Below, in pieces: positions 1 through 8,249 of a stretch of 37,687 nt of DNA. Both the position numbers and the translations under genes were made by a program. Below the pieces are notes generated by a model. It was not told the DNA's origin, ran no database searches, and was given only the letters and a program-made list of their open reading frames with translations. Within the stretch, counting starts at the first letter, position 1; every line of letters starts with the position of its first letter. The DNA comes from Arcticibacter sp. (lineage in GTDB: Bacteria > Bacteroidota > Bacteroidia > 2-12-FULL-35-15): positions 1-37,687 of the forward strand of contig JAJNQB010000004.1 in the NCBI GenBank assembly GCA_021155045.1, written 5' to 3'.

Positions 1-121
1 AAGTTTTTCTGCGGTAGTAATTATTTTTTTCTACACCTCTACTTTTGCTTTAACAATCACTACTCCCAGAGTGATCCGAAAATCTGAAGAATAGAGTAGG
101 AGAAATTAAATTATTATTAAA

Positions 122-2206
122 ATGAAAAAAGTATTTTTAATTGTTGGACTATTGTCTTTTGCAAGCAACTTTTCTGTTGCGCAAAATTATATTCTTAATC
201 CGGATCTCGAAACGGGTTCTATTCCAACTCTCGAGGGTCAATTAAATTATGCAACAGGCTGGACAAAAAAAAGTGCCGCATGCGGATTTAGCGATTCACC
301 CGACCTGTTTGACATTCGTAGCACGAATTGCAGGGTCGATATTCCTGCTAATAAATGGGCATACAATACAACTGTGAGGGCTTCTGGCAACCGATACGTG
401 GGTTTTAGTGGCAGTGAAGATATTTGGGGCAGTATCAATTCTCTTTCTTCCAGCTGTCCGACATATGTATTACAATTTTATGTGCATACAATAGATAATT
501 ACGCATCTCTTAGCATTCCTTGTGCACCGGTAAATGCTGCACCTTATCTGAACAGCAAGGTAGAAGTTCGCCTTGTTAACTCAGCTACCTGTGCAAGCAC
601 TTTGGTTTATTCATCTCCTACTATTAATCCAAGTGCTTCTTGGCAATTTCTCACAACCAACTTTACTCTGACAGCAGCGCAACTGGCTGCAGGATATAAC
701 AAAGTTGAGTTCAAAATTGTTGCGCCTACTGGGTATGCAACGGGGCAGATTTTGTTCATGGATGATTTCTCACTTACGACTCAACCTTTAACACCTTACT
801 TATCAGGACCAGCTGGTACCATTTGTCAAGGCGATCCGCTTACCTTCTATGGGTTCGCGACATCGGGCACACCTCTTAATCACTTCTGGGAAATTGCATC
901 ATGTGACGCTCAAGGTAATTATACGGGTCAAGTGTGGAACAGTTGGTTTGCTGGAACTCCCGGGTCTATCACTTTCGGACATTTTATTGGTTTCATTCCT
1001 GTTTGTGGAAACTACTATCGTATAAAACTTGCACTAAATAATGGTTGCGTGGATTGGGTAGAAACCACAACTATTATCTTTATTGAATGTCCACCGAAAG
1101 TTATTACAGAAACACCGGAACCGGTCTGCGAGGGAACGTCTGTCACCTTGAGTGTTTCAGGAGATGCAGATGATTATGAATGGCTGCCCGGAAATATTCA
1201 TAATACTTCAATAGTAGTTACGCCATCCGCCACAACTACTTATACTGTGATAGGAACAGGAGCTAACGGTTGTTCAATATCCGTTCCTATAACAGTAACT
1301 GTATACCCCGCAAATATTGATATTGATCTTTCTACCGGTTTGGATAACACAGGAACACTTATACTTCCAGGCAATGATGACGACACTTGGAAAGTAAGAG
1401 GTGTACCCGGAACGATATACACATCAGCATTTTCAGCACTCACACCAACAAAGGTAGTTTCTCCTCTAGCGGGAGTATGGGTATCAAGTCCAAATGAGAA
1501 TTGGATCACAGTGCCTACTGCAATCGCAGATGACGGAACCCCGATAGAAGTATACGGTATGGATTCAGACAATACTCCTGAGCACGATAACTATCATTGG
1601 TTTGAAACCGAGTTTACACTTCCATCAAACTTATATTCCAATCTTCGTATTGAAGGCAATGAATCTGCTGTGGATAATCAACTCTACTTATACTTGAATA
1701 GTCAGGCTTTAACTGGCACGTCAAACAATGGTATATATGCACTTCCGACTTGGGGTCCATCAAATTTTAACACATTACACTATCCTGGAACATTCGCAAC
1801 ATATCAGCCGCTTTATCAATCAGGCACAAATACAATCTTGGCTAAAGTGCCAAGTAACGGAATAAGTTATTTAGGACTGCTGTTAAATATTCATGTAATA
1901 GGAGAATGTGTTAGGGGAAGATCCATGATTATTTCAGATGATGAATTTAAAAACGAACGCATCGCTGCAACAACTTATCTATACCCAAACCCATCAGCCG
2001 GTAATTTTACCATCAGTTGTGATAATGAAATTATTTCATCAGTGATTGTGAAAGATGCTCTGGGCAGAATAGTCAAAGATGTGCAGAATGTAATTTCAAA
2101 AAGCGTAAATATCTCGCTCGAAAATGAAAATAAAGGTTTTTATTTTGTAGAGATCATTTTTGTAGGACAATCAAAACCAGTCTACAAAAAAATGATTCTG
2201 GAATAA
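122..2206 (+). CDS. Secreted T9SS type A cargo protein with Ig-like domains
   Basis: A 694-residue protein with a clear Sec signal peptide (about residues 1-21, ending SVAQ). Residues 22-220 look like a beta-rich module, ending in FMDDFSL as in carbohydrate-binding-like jelly rolls. Two Ig/PKD-like segments follow (about 228-320 and 323-395; the second has CEGTSVTLSV and TTTYTVIGTGANGC). Residues 398-600 resemble a galactose-binding-like fold. The last 78 residues (YPNPSAGNF, then GLYF-like GFYFVEI and KKMILE) are a typical Por secretion system type A sorting domain, so the protein is probably exported across the outer membrane by the type IX system and anchored or released at the surface. 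No catalytic motif was recognised; an adhesin or binding role is inference. Codon use is visibly more G+C rich than in its neighbours. The ATG at 122 directly precedes the signal peptide. Confidence 0.85.
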   Translation: MKKVFLIVGLLSFASNFSVAQNYILNPDLETGSIPTLEGQLNYATGWTKKSAACGFSDSPDLFDIRSTNCRVDIPANKWAYNTTVRASGNRYVGFSGSEDIWGSINSLSSSCPTYVLQFYVHTIDNYASLSIPCAPVNAAPYLNSKVEVRLVNSATCASTLVYSSPTINPSASWQFLTTNFTLTAAQLAAGYNKVEFKIVAPTGYATGQILFMDDFSLTTQPLTPYLSGPAGTICQGDPLTFYGFATSGTPLNHFWEIASCDAQGNYTGQVWNSWFAGTPGSITFGHFIGFIPVCGNYYRIKLALNNGCVDWVETTTIIFIECPPKVITETPEPVCEGTSVTLSVSGDADDYEWLPGNIHNTSIVVTPSATTTYTVIGTGANGCSISVPITVTVYPANIDIDLSTGLDNTGTLILPGNDDDTWKVRGVPGTIYTSAFSALTPTKVVSPLAGVWVSSPNENWITVPTAIADDGTPIEVYGMDSDNTPEHDNYHWFETEFTLPSNLYSNLRIEGNESAVDNQLYLYLNSQALTGTSNNGIYALPTWGPSNFNTLHYPGTFATYQPLYQSGTNTILAKVPSNGISYLGLLLNIHVIGECVRGRSMIISDDEFKNERIAATTYLYPNPSAGNFTISCDNEIISSVIVKDALGRIVKDVQNVISKSVNISLENENKGFYFVEIIFVGQSKPVYKKMILE

Positions 2207-2289
2207 ATTATATTACAAACTCAAATTCATCCACTTCACATCTCTTTTCTTGTAGATAGGAGGGTTCAAGGGGACGTAGGTCGAGGTTT

Positions 2290-2322
2290 AAATCCCCTTT
2301 CTTCATTGAAGAAAGGGGATTT
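2290..2322. terminator. Perfect 15-bp palindrome with 3-nt loop between convergent genes
   Basis: AAATCCCCTTTCTTC at 2290-2304 pairs exactly with 2308-2322 around an ATT loop. It sits between the ends of the T9SS cargo gene (plus) and dusB (minus), so a bidirectional terminator is the simplest reading. The T-run after the stem is short (TTTGTATT), so a repeat-derived palindrome is also possible. The rest of 2207-2413 shows nothing else convincing. Confidence 0.5.
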
Positions 2323-2413
2323 GTATTAATGGGCATTAATAATATATAGTGCCAATACTGCAATTGTTTAGGCTAATGAAATCAGACTATTAAAAATATT
2401 CTATAGGTATAAA

Positions 2414-3406
2414 TTATACTGAAAAAATTTCAGAATATTGCTTTTCGACCATATCCAAAATTTCAATAATTTCTTCGTAAGAGTACGTAGTAACTAATTT
2501 TAATCGGTGTTCTTTAAAGTTCGGTAAGCCTTTGAAATAGTTGGTATAATGTCTTCGCATTTCTACAATTCCTGCATGGCTACTTTTCCAGCGCATCGAA
2601 AAATCTAAATGCTCCTTACATACTTTTACTCTATCTGCAATGGTTGGCGGATTTAAATGATTTCCAGTTTTAATAAAATGTTTTATTTCATTAAATATCC
2701 ATGGGTAGCCAATGGATGCTCTTCCAATCATTACGCCATCCACACCAAATCGGTTTTTCATTTCCAATGCTTTTTCTGGAGAATCAACATCTCCGTTTCC
2801 AAAAATTGGAATTTTTATGCGTGGATTATTTTTTATTTCACCTATTAATGTCCAATCTGCTTGACCTTTATACATTTGAGAGCGTGTTCTGCCGTGAACA
2901 CTTAATGCTTGTATTCCTATATCTTGTAACCGTTCTGCTACTTCAGTAACATTTTTTGTGTTATCATCCCAACCAAGTCTTGTTTTTACAGTTACAGGTC
3001 TATCTGCAATTTTTACAATTTCAGAGGTCATTTTTACCATCTTTGGAATGTCTTGTAACAAGGCAGCTCCAGCTCCTTTGCATGCAACCTGTTTTACAGG
3101 GCAACCATAATTTATATCAATCAAATCGGGTTTTGCTGCGTTGGCAATTACTCCTGCTTCTCTCATGGAGTTAATATCGGAACCAAAAAGTTGAATTCCT
3201 ATCGGACGTTCATATTCAAATATATCGAGCTTTTGAACACTTTTAGCAGCATCACGTATTAAACCTTCAGAGGAGATAAATTCAGTGTACATTAAATCAG
3301 CTCCATTTTTTTTACAAACAGCACGAAATGGCGGATCACTTACATCTTCCATGGGTGCAAGCAACAAAGGAAAATCTCCTAATTCTATAGTTCCAATTTT
3401 AACCAT
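2414..3406 (-). CDS. dusB: tRNA-dihydrouridine synthase, DusB type
   Basis: A 330-residue FMN-dependent TIM-barrel enzyme that reduces uridine to 5,6-dihydrouridine in the D-loop of tRNAs. Visible family motifs are LLAPMEDVSDPPFR near the N-terminus (FMN site), DINYGCPVKQV with the catalytic Cys at about residue 100, TVKTRLGWDD, SVHGRTRSQMYKG, IPIFGNGDV and GVMIGRASIGYPWIF (phosphate binding). The length is normal for the family. It is divergent from the CPBP protease gene with 47 nt between starts, so their promoters share that gap. Family assignment is sure; the subtype (B rather than A or C) rests on overall resemblance and on Bacteroidota commonly carrying a DusB-type enzyme. Confidence 0.93.
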   Translation of the reverse strand: MVKIGTIELGDFPLLLAPMEDVSDPPFRAVCKKNGADLMYTEFISSEGLIRDAAKSVQKLDIFEYERPIGIQLFGSDINSMREAGVIANAAKPDLIDINYGCPVKQVACKGAGAALLQDIPKMVKMTSEIVKIADRPVTVKTRLGWDDNTKNVTEVAERLQDIGIQALSVHGRTRSQMYKGQADWTLIGEIKNNPRIKIPIFGNGDVDSPEKALEMKNRFGVDGVMIGRASIGYPWIFNEIKHFIKTGNHLNPPTIADRVKVCKEHLDFSMRWKSSHAGIVEMRRHYTNYFKGLPNFKEHRLKLVTTYSYEEIIEILDMVEKQYSEIFSV

Positions 3407-3423
3407 TTCTTATTAAAGATTTG

Positions 3424-3431
3424 TAAATTCG
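3424..3431 (+). promoter_or_regulatory. Possible -7 box for the CPBP protease gene
   Basis: TAAATTCG resembles the Bacteroidota -7 consensus TAnnTTTG with one mismatch, 22 nt before the ATG at 3454. No clear -33 TTG was found, so this is tentative. Confidence 0.35.
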
Positions 3432-3453
3432 CACTTTACCGAAGCAAGAGCGA

Positions 3454-4362
3454 ATGCAAAATTACCAAAAAAATTATCAATTGATGGAAAACACACAACA
3501 AGAAAAATATTCCTGGATTAAATTAACTGTGATTTTATTGTTTATTGCACTATATGTTGTAATGAATGTTGCTGGTAGCAATGCAGATGAAAAATTAAAT
3601 TTAGATAATCAAAATATGATTTTGACGCTAAAATTATTACAAGCTGTTGCGGTGGTATTAATTTTTATTTCTCCTGCTCTTATGTTTTCAATTTTTTGGA
3701 CCAAACAAAAAATTCATTATTTGGGAATAACAAAACTAGCATCATTTAAAATGTTTTTGATTGCAGGTTTAGGGATGGTATTGGCATTGCCTTTTATTAA
3801 TTGGTTGTCGGATATAAATCAACAAATGAGTTTACCTGAATATTTTTCTGGTGTTGAAGCATGGATGAAAGCCAGCGAAGCAAAAGCAGGAGAATTAACC
3901 GAAGCATTTACAAAAGGAACGAGTGTGGGAACATTAATTTTAAATTTATTTGTGATTGCTTTTATGGCGGCTTTGAGTGAAGAAATATTTTTTAGAGGTA
4001 TGTTGCAAAAAGTATTGATAGAATGTTTTAAAAATAAACATGTTGCGGTATGGATTGGTGCTGCTTTATTTAGTGCATTTCACATGCAGTTTTATGGTTT
4101 TATTCCCCGTATGTTAATGGGCGCCTATTTAGGATATTTATTTTTATGGAGTGGCTCTTTATACCTTAGTATTTTTGCACACTTTTTAAACAATGGGTTG
4201 GCAGTGCTTTTAGCTTGGTTGGTTAATAGAGGTAAAATTTCTGTTGATATAGATAAAATAGGAACAGATTCGAATCAATTTTTATTTGTTGCAATAAGTT
4301 TTGTATTAGTTGCTGCTGCAAGCTTTCTGGTTTATTATTTTGGGAAGAAAAAAATGGAATAA
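3454..4362 (+). CDS. CPBP-family intramembrane metalloprotease (CAAX/Abi type)
   Basis: A 302-residue membrane protein with about eight hydrophobic segments. It carries the three conserved CPBP motifs: EExxxR (EEIFFRG, about residues 175-181), FxxxH (FSAFHMQF, His near 209) and HxxxN (HFLNN, about 242-246). These residues form the metal-dependent glutamyl-protease site inside the membrane in the Rce1/CAAX family. Bacterial members are linked to bacteriocin self-immunity or protein maturation, but the substrate cannot be read from sequence. Two starts are possible, ATG at 3454 and ATG at 3484; the second removes a short polar leader. The neighbours give no functional clue. Confidence 0.85.
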   Translation: MQNYQKNYQLMENTQQEKYSWIKLTVILLFIALYVVMNVAGSNADEKLNLDNQNMILTLKLLQAVAVVLIFISPALMFSIFWTKQKIHYLGITKLASFKMFLIAGLGMVLALPFINWLSDINQQMSLPEYFSGVEAWMKASEAKAGELTEAFTKGTSVGTLILNLFVIAFMAALSEEIFFRGMLQKVLIECFKNKHVAVWIGAALFSAFHMQFYGFIPRMLMGAYLGYLFLWSGSLYLSIFAHFLNNGLAVLLAWLVNRGKISVDIDKIGTDSNQFLFVAISFVLVAAASFLVYYFGKKKME

Positions 4363-4369
4363 TGAAAAA

Positions 4370-4394
4370 GGGAAGCGATTGCTTCCCCTTTTTT
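4370..4394. terminator. Bidirectional hairpin terminator between CPBP gene and ftsZ
   Basis: GGGAAGC (4370-4376), GATT loop, GCTTCCC (4381-4387), followed by CTTTTTT on the plus strand and flanked by AAAAA on the left, so it gives a U-run in both directions. It sits 8 nt after the protease stop and about 20 nt after the ftsZ stop, ending the dcw transcript. Confidence 0.8.
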
Positions 4395-4412
4395 ATTAAA
4401 ATTAAAATTCTA

Positions 4413-6023
4413 TTAATCTACATTATCGTGTAAAAAAGAATTGTTGGGTTTTATATCCACTTTTTTATCTTCACCTTCTGATAAAGTATAACGGGATACT
4501 TGAGATTCTGATGAATGAGGAACAGCATTAAGAGAAATGTTTCTTCTCACATAAGCTGGTTCATTTTCTAATTCAGATAAACCATTTGGTGTTTTTATTT
4601 TAAAACTTAACTCTTTTAATTTTGCCACACGGTCAATTGATTTTTTCTCTTGTGTTTCTTCATCTACAACCTTTGATACTATTTTATTTTCATCAGCAGT
4701 AAATGTTGGTTCTTCTTCTTTTTTAACAATTAAAAAGGGTTCTTGAATAGCCTCAGCTGTGTTATTTGAAATTTCAAATTCAAAAGTAACCTGATTATTT
4801 TCTTCACCTATTTCTTCTTTTACTTCTTCAACCAATTCATTTTCGATAAGGGAAGATTCTTGACATAGTAAAAAAGGTTCTTCCATTTCTGGTGTTTCTT
4901 CAACGTCTGAAACCACTTCTTCTTTTATATAAGAAATCATTTCAGGTTCTGCTTCAACTTTTACTGCTTCAACAGGCGTCTCCACTTTTTTAGTAGTATC
5001 ATCTGTTAAGCTGAATACTTTTTTCTCTGGAGCTTTTTCTGTTTTAAATCCTAAATCAACGTTTGCATTAAAACCTGTTGCGATAATAGTAACACTTACT
5101 TTATCACCTAAAGACGGATCAACACCGTAACCTTTAATAACTTCAGCAGTCATACCTGCTTCATCTTGGATATAGTCAGTTATTTCGCCTAATTCATCCA
5201 TTGTAATTTCATCTTCGCCACATGTTACATTTACTAATACATAGCGAGCTCCACGAATATTGCTATCGTTTAATAGAGGAGAAGCCATTGCTTGCTCTAC
5301 TGCACGTAATGCTCTTTGTTCGCCACTTGCTTGAGAAGAGCCCATGATTGCAACACCACTATTTTTCATTACTGTTTTAACATCGTTTATGTCAGTATTA
5401 ATTTGTAATGTTGTAGTAATGATATCTGCAATTCCTTTAGCAGCTGTTGTTAAAATATCATCAGCATGACCAAAAGCTTCGGTTACTTTTAAGTTTCCGT
5501 ATATCTCACGTAATTTATCGTTGCTGATAATTAATAAAGTATCAACATTTGCTTTAAGAGCACTTAACCCTTCTTCTGCTTGCAACTTACGTTTTTTACC
5601 TTCGAAACCAAATGGTATGGTGATGATACCAACTGTTAAAATTCCCATTTCTTTTGCAGCTTGAGCAATTACTGGGGCAGCCCCTGTGCCTGTACCGCCA
5701 CCCATTCCAGCAGTAATAAAAACCATTTCAGTATTATTTGCTAAGATTGCTTTTATGTCTTCAATCGTTTCTATAGCTGCATTTTTACCAACTTCGGGCA
5801 ATGAACCTGCTCCACGACCTTTTGTTAAGCTTGCACCTAATACTAATTTAACAGGAACCGGACTCATGTCTAGCGCTTGTTGGTCTGTATTACAAACAAT
5901 AAAGTCCACTCCTTTTATTCCTTGTTTGTACATGTGGTTAACGGCATTGCTTCCGCCACCACCAACTCCAATAACTTTAATTATTGAAGAGTTGCTTTGC
6001 TGAGGTAAATCAAATTGTATCAT
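4413..6023 (-). CDS. ftsZ: Cell division GTPase FtsZ
   Basis: Tubulin-like GTPase that polymerises into the division ring at the inner membrane. The 536-residue protein has GVGGGGSNAV near residue 20, the tubulin signature GGGTGTG near residue 110, and a T7-loop region containing TDINDVKTVM. The GTPase core ends near residue 325. A long acidic, Glu-rich linker of about 150 residues follows. The C-terminal region (RRNISLNAVPHSSESQVSRY and final NSFLHDNVD) is the Bacteroidota-type tail that should bind FtsA and other partners. It is the last gene of the dcw cluster, separated from ftsA by 140 nt, the largest gap in the block, so it may have its own promoter there, though no good -7 box was seen. 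Confidence 0.98.
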   Translation of the reverse strand: MIQFDLPQQSNSSIIKVIGVGGGGSNAVNHMYKQGIKGVDFIVCNTDQQALDMSPVPVKLVLGASLTKGRGAGSLPEVGKNAAIETIEDIKAILANNTEMVFITAGMGGGTGTGAAPVIAQAAKEMGILTVGIITIPFGFEGKKRKLQAEEGLSALKANVDTLLIISNDKLREIYGNLKVTEAFGHADDILTTAAKGIADIITTTLQINTDINDVKTVMKNSGVAIMGSSQASGEQRALRAVEQAMASPLLNDSNIRGARYVLVNVTCGEDEITMDELGEITDYIQDEAGMTAEVIKGYGVDPSLGDKVSVTIIATGFNANVDLGFKTEKAPEKKVFSLTDDTTKKVETPVEAVKVEAEPEMISYIKEEVVSDVEETPEMEEPFLLCQESSLIENELVEEVKEEIGEENNQVTFEFEISNNTAEAIQEPFLIVKKEEEPTFTADENKIVSKVVDEETQEKKSIDRVAKLKELSFKIKTPNGLSELENEPAYVRRNISLNAVPHSSESQVSRYTLSEGEDKKVDIKPNNSFLHDNVD

Positions 6024-6074
6024 GTTGATTTTTTTTTAATTAGTTGATATTATTAGCTTTTAGCCGATAATATT

Positions 6075-6169
6075 TTATAATGCCCTAAAATTCCTTAAAA
6101 TATTAATGTATAATTAATGCTTACTTAATTAGTTACTAACTTATGAATGTTAATTACAAGGCATTATAA
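6075..6169. repeat. 10-bp inverted repeat in the ftsA-ftsZ gap
   Basis: TTATAATGCC at 6075-6084 and its exact complement GGCATTATAA at 6160-6169 enclose 75 nt of very A+T-rich DNA. The right arm overlaps the ftsA stop codon. It could fold in the ftsZ leader RNA or act as a protein site; chance is also possible in A+T-rich sequence. Confidence 0.35.
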
Positions 6170-7435
6170 GTTATCATTTTCAAAAAACTTTTTGAATCCT
6201 TCAAACCAATTTGAACGATCTTTTGAATGTCCTTTTATCTTAGAATCATCTGTATTTCCTGTTGTACTGGTTTGATTATTTTTTTCAATTCGTTGTAATT
6301 CTTTAATAACCAAACCAACTGATGTTGCAAATAATGGACTTGTTAAATCTTCTGTTCCTTTAGCTAAATGTTCATTCGGATAGCCTACACGTGTATCCAT
6401 TCCTGTAATATATTCAATCAATTGGGTGATATGTTTTAATTGTGCGCCCCCACCAGTAACAACGATTCCAGCAATTAATTTTTTTTCGTACCCAGAATTC
6501 TTAACTTCATAATACACATGTTCGATTATTTCTTCCATTCTTGCTTGGATGATATTTGATAAATTTTTTATCGAAATTTCTTTATGTGGTCTGCCTCTTA
6601 ATCCTGGTATGGAAACAATTTCATTTTCTTGATTTTCATTTGCTAGCGCAGAACCAAATTTTATTTTTAATAATTCAGCTTGACTTTTTATAATGGTACA
6701 ACCTTCTTTTATATCTTCAGTAATTACATTTCCGCCAAAAGGAATTACAGCAGTATGGCGAATAATTCCATCTTGAAAAATTGCTACATCAGTTGTTCCT
6801 CCACCAATATCAACAAGTACAACTCCTGCTTCTTTTTCTTCTTTGCTTAAAACAGCATCTGCACTTGCTAATGGTTCAAGTGTTAATCCTGAAATTTCTA
6901 ATCCTGCTTTTTGTACACATTTGTAAATATTTTTTACGGCAGCAACTTGTGCTGTTATAATATGAAAGTTTGCAGCAAGTCTTATTCCTGACATTCCAAT
7001 TGGGTCTTTAATTCCAGGTTCATTGTCAATGATATACTCTTGTGGTAGAACATCAATAATTTGTTCTCCTGGAGAAGTCATAACACGGTACATTTCATCA
7101 ATCAAAGAATCAATATCTTTTTGTGCAATTTCTTCTTCTATGCTTGTTCTGGTTTTTATTCCATGATGTTGCATACTTCTGATGTGCTGACCGGCAATTC
7201 CAACATTTACAACTTTTATGTCCACACCTGATTTGTTTTCAGCTTCGGCAACAGCTGTTTTGATTGACTGAACGGTTTGGTCAATGTTTTGAACAACTCC
7301 TCGAGCAACTCCATAAGATTCGGATTTACCCATGCCAAGGATTTCAATTTTTCCAAACTCATTTTTACGACCTACAATCGCTACAATTTTTGTAGTTCCA
7401 ATATCTAATCCTACTACTATTTCTGATGGTTCCAT
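6164..7435 (-). CDS. ftsA: Cell division protein FtsA
   Basis: Actin-like ATPase that ties FtsZ filaments to the membrane and recruits later division proteins. The 423-residue protein begins with the phosphate-binding motif GLDIGTTKIVAIVG, and has SHS2/1C-domain sequence (residues about 85-165), a second phosphate motif VLVDIGGGTTDVAIF, and the adenosine motif IVVTGGGAQL. The last 15 residues (WFEGFKKFFENDNL) form the expected amphipathic membrane-targeting helix. It lies 6 nt downstream of ftsQ, consistent with cotranscription. Confidence 0.97.
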   Translation of the reverse strand: MEPSEIVVGLDIGTTKIVAIVGRKNEFGKIEILGMGKSESYGVARGVVQNIDQTVQSIKTAVAEAENKSGVDIKVVNVGIAGQHIRSMQHHGIKTRTSIEEEIAQKDIDSLIDEMYRVMTSPGEQIIDVLPQEYIIDNEPGIKDPIGMSGIRLAANFHIITAQVAAVKNIYKCVQKAGLEISGLTLEPLASADAVLSKEEKEAGVVLVDIGGGTTDVAIFQDGIIRHTAVIPFGGNVITEDIKEGCTIIKSQAELLKIKFGSALANENQENEIVSIPGLRGRPHKEISIKNLSNIIQARMEEIIEHVYYEVKNSGYEKKLIAGIVVTGGGAQLKHITQLIEYITGMDTRVGYPNEHLAKGTEDLTSPLFATSVGLVIKELQRIEKNNQTSTTGNTDDSKIKGHSKDRSNWFEGFKKFFENDNL

Positions 7436-7441
7436 TGTAAT

Positions 7442-8248
7442 TTATTTTTTAGTACAAACAATTTGATTTTTAAATTTTAAATTAATAGTTGAGTATTTGT
7501 CCCACCAGCCTGTGGTGTTTAGGCCTTGTTGATAGAATACCATTAGTTTCTTAAACTTAGTTTCTAAGTTGGTTGTATCACCAAATATTATTTTTTGATT
7601 TCCTACTAAAGGAACTAATTCCATATCATTATTTTCATTCACATAAATTTGATGAATTTGAGATTTCCAAAATTCATTTTCGTTTATGTAAGCTGCCATT
7701 GCATAAAGCTCATCAATCATACTTTTTTTATTAAGCGATGTGTCTTTAGATATATCCATAGCACTATACCTATATCTTAAAGCATAAGGTTCATTTATGT
7801 TTCCATTTGCAATCAAAACATTTGCTGCATATTTATCTGAAAGGGGCATAGGCTTTCCTTTATCATCAATATAATAGTCTTCTCCTGTTTTGGTAATTAG
7901 CCGAATGATTGGGTTGCGTTGTGTTATTTCTACACTAACATTACCATCAATGCTCATATATACTTCTGAGTTTTCAATAGCAAAATAACTATTTAATGCA
8001 TTTTCAATGGCATGAACATTTATACTTGACTTGGGTTGATTTATAATTGAATCTCCTCTTTCTAAAATTAATTGCTTAACATCATCGTTGTCTAAAAAAC
8101 CCAACTCGGTATCATTATTAATTTTTATGTTTAATTCTTTGCATAACAATTCATCTTGTTGAATGTTTACAAAGCCTAAACTCAACAATAAGCCTGAAAT
8201 CAATACAAGCCAAAAGAATACAATTGCTATTTTTTTTAATTTTTTCAA
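7442..8248 (-). CDS. ftsQ: Cell division protein FtsQ
   Basis: A 268-residue bitopic inner-membrane protein: short cytoplasmic basic stretch, one membrane segment (about residues 7-28), then a periplasmic part with a POTRA-like region (INNDTELGFLDNDDVKQLI, about 42-115, ending VSVEITQRNPIIRLI) and a beta domain. FtsQ scaffolds FtsL/FtsB and FtsW/FtsI in the divisome. Sequence similarity in this family is weak in Bacteroidota, so position between murC and ftsA and the topology carry much of the call. It is 1 nt from murC and 6 nt from ftsA. Confidence 0.9.
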   Translation of the reverse strand: MKKLKKIAIVFFWLVLISGLLLSLGFVNIQQDELLCKELNIKINNDTELGFLDNDDVKQLILERGDSIINQPKSSINVHAIENALNSYFAIENSEVYMSIDGNVSVEITQRNPIIRLITKTGEDYYIDDKGKPMPLSDKYAANVLIANGNINEPYALRYRYSAMDISKDTSLNKKSMIDELYAMAAYINENEFWKSQIHQIYVNENNDMELVPLVGNQKIIFGDTTNLETKFKKLMVFYQQGLNTTGWWDKYSTINLKFKNQIVCTKK

Positions 8249-8249
8249 A

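Noticed and set aside
5686..6003. Plus-strand ORF opposite the ftsZ start
   Set aside because: Its protein is the antisense shadow of the FtsZ GTPase core, with Pro-rich runs from Gly codons; no independent support.
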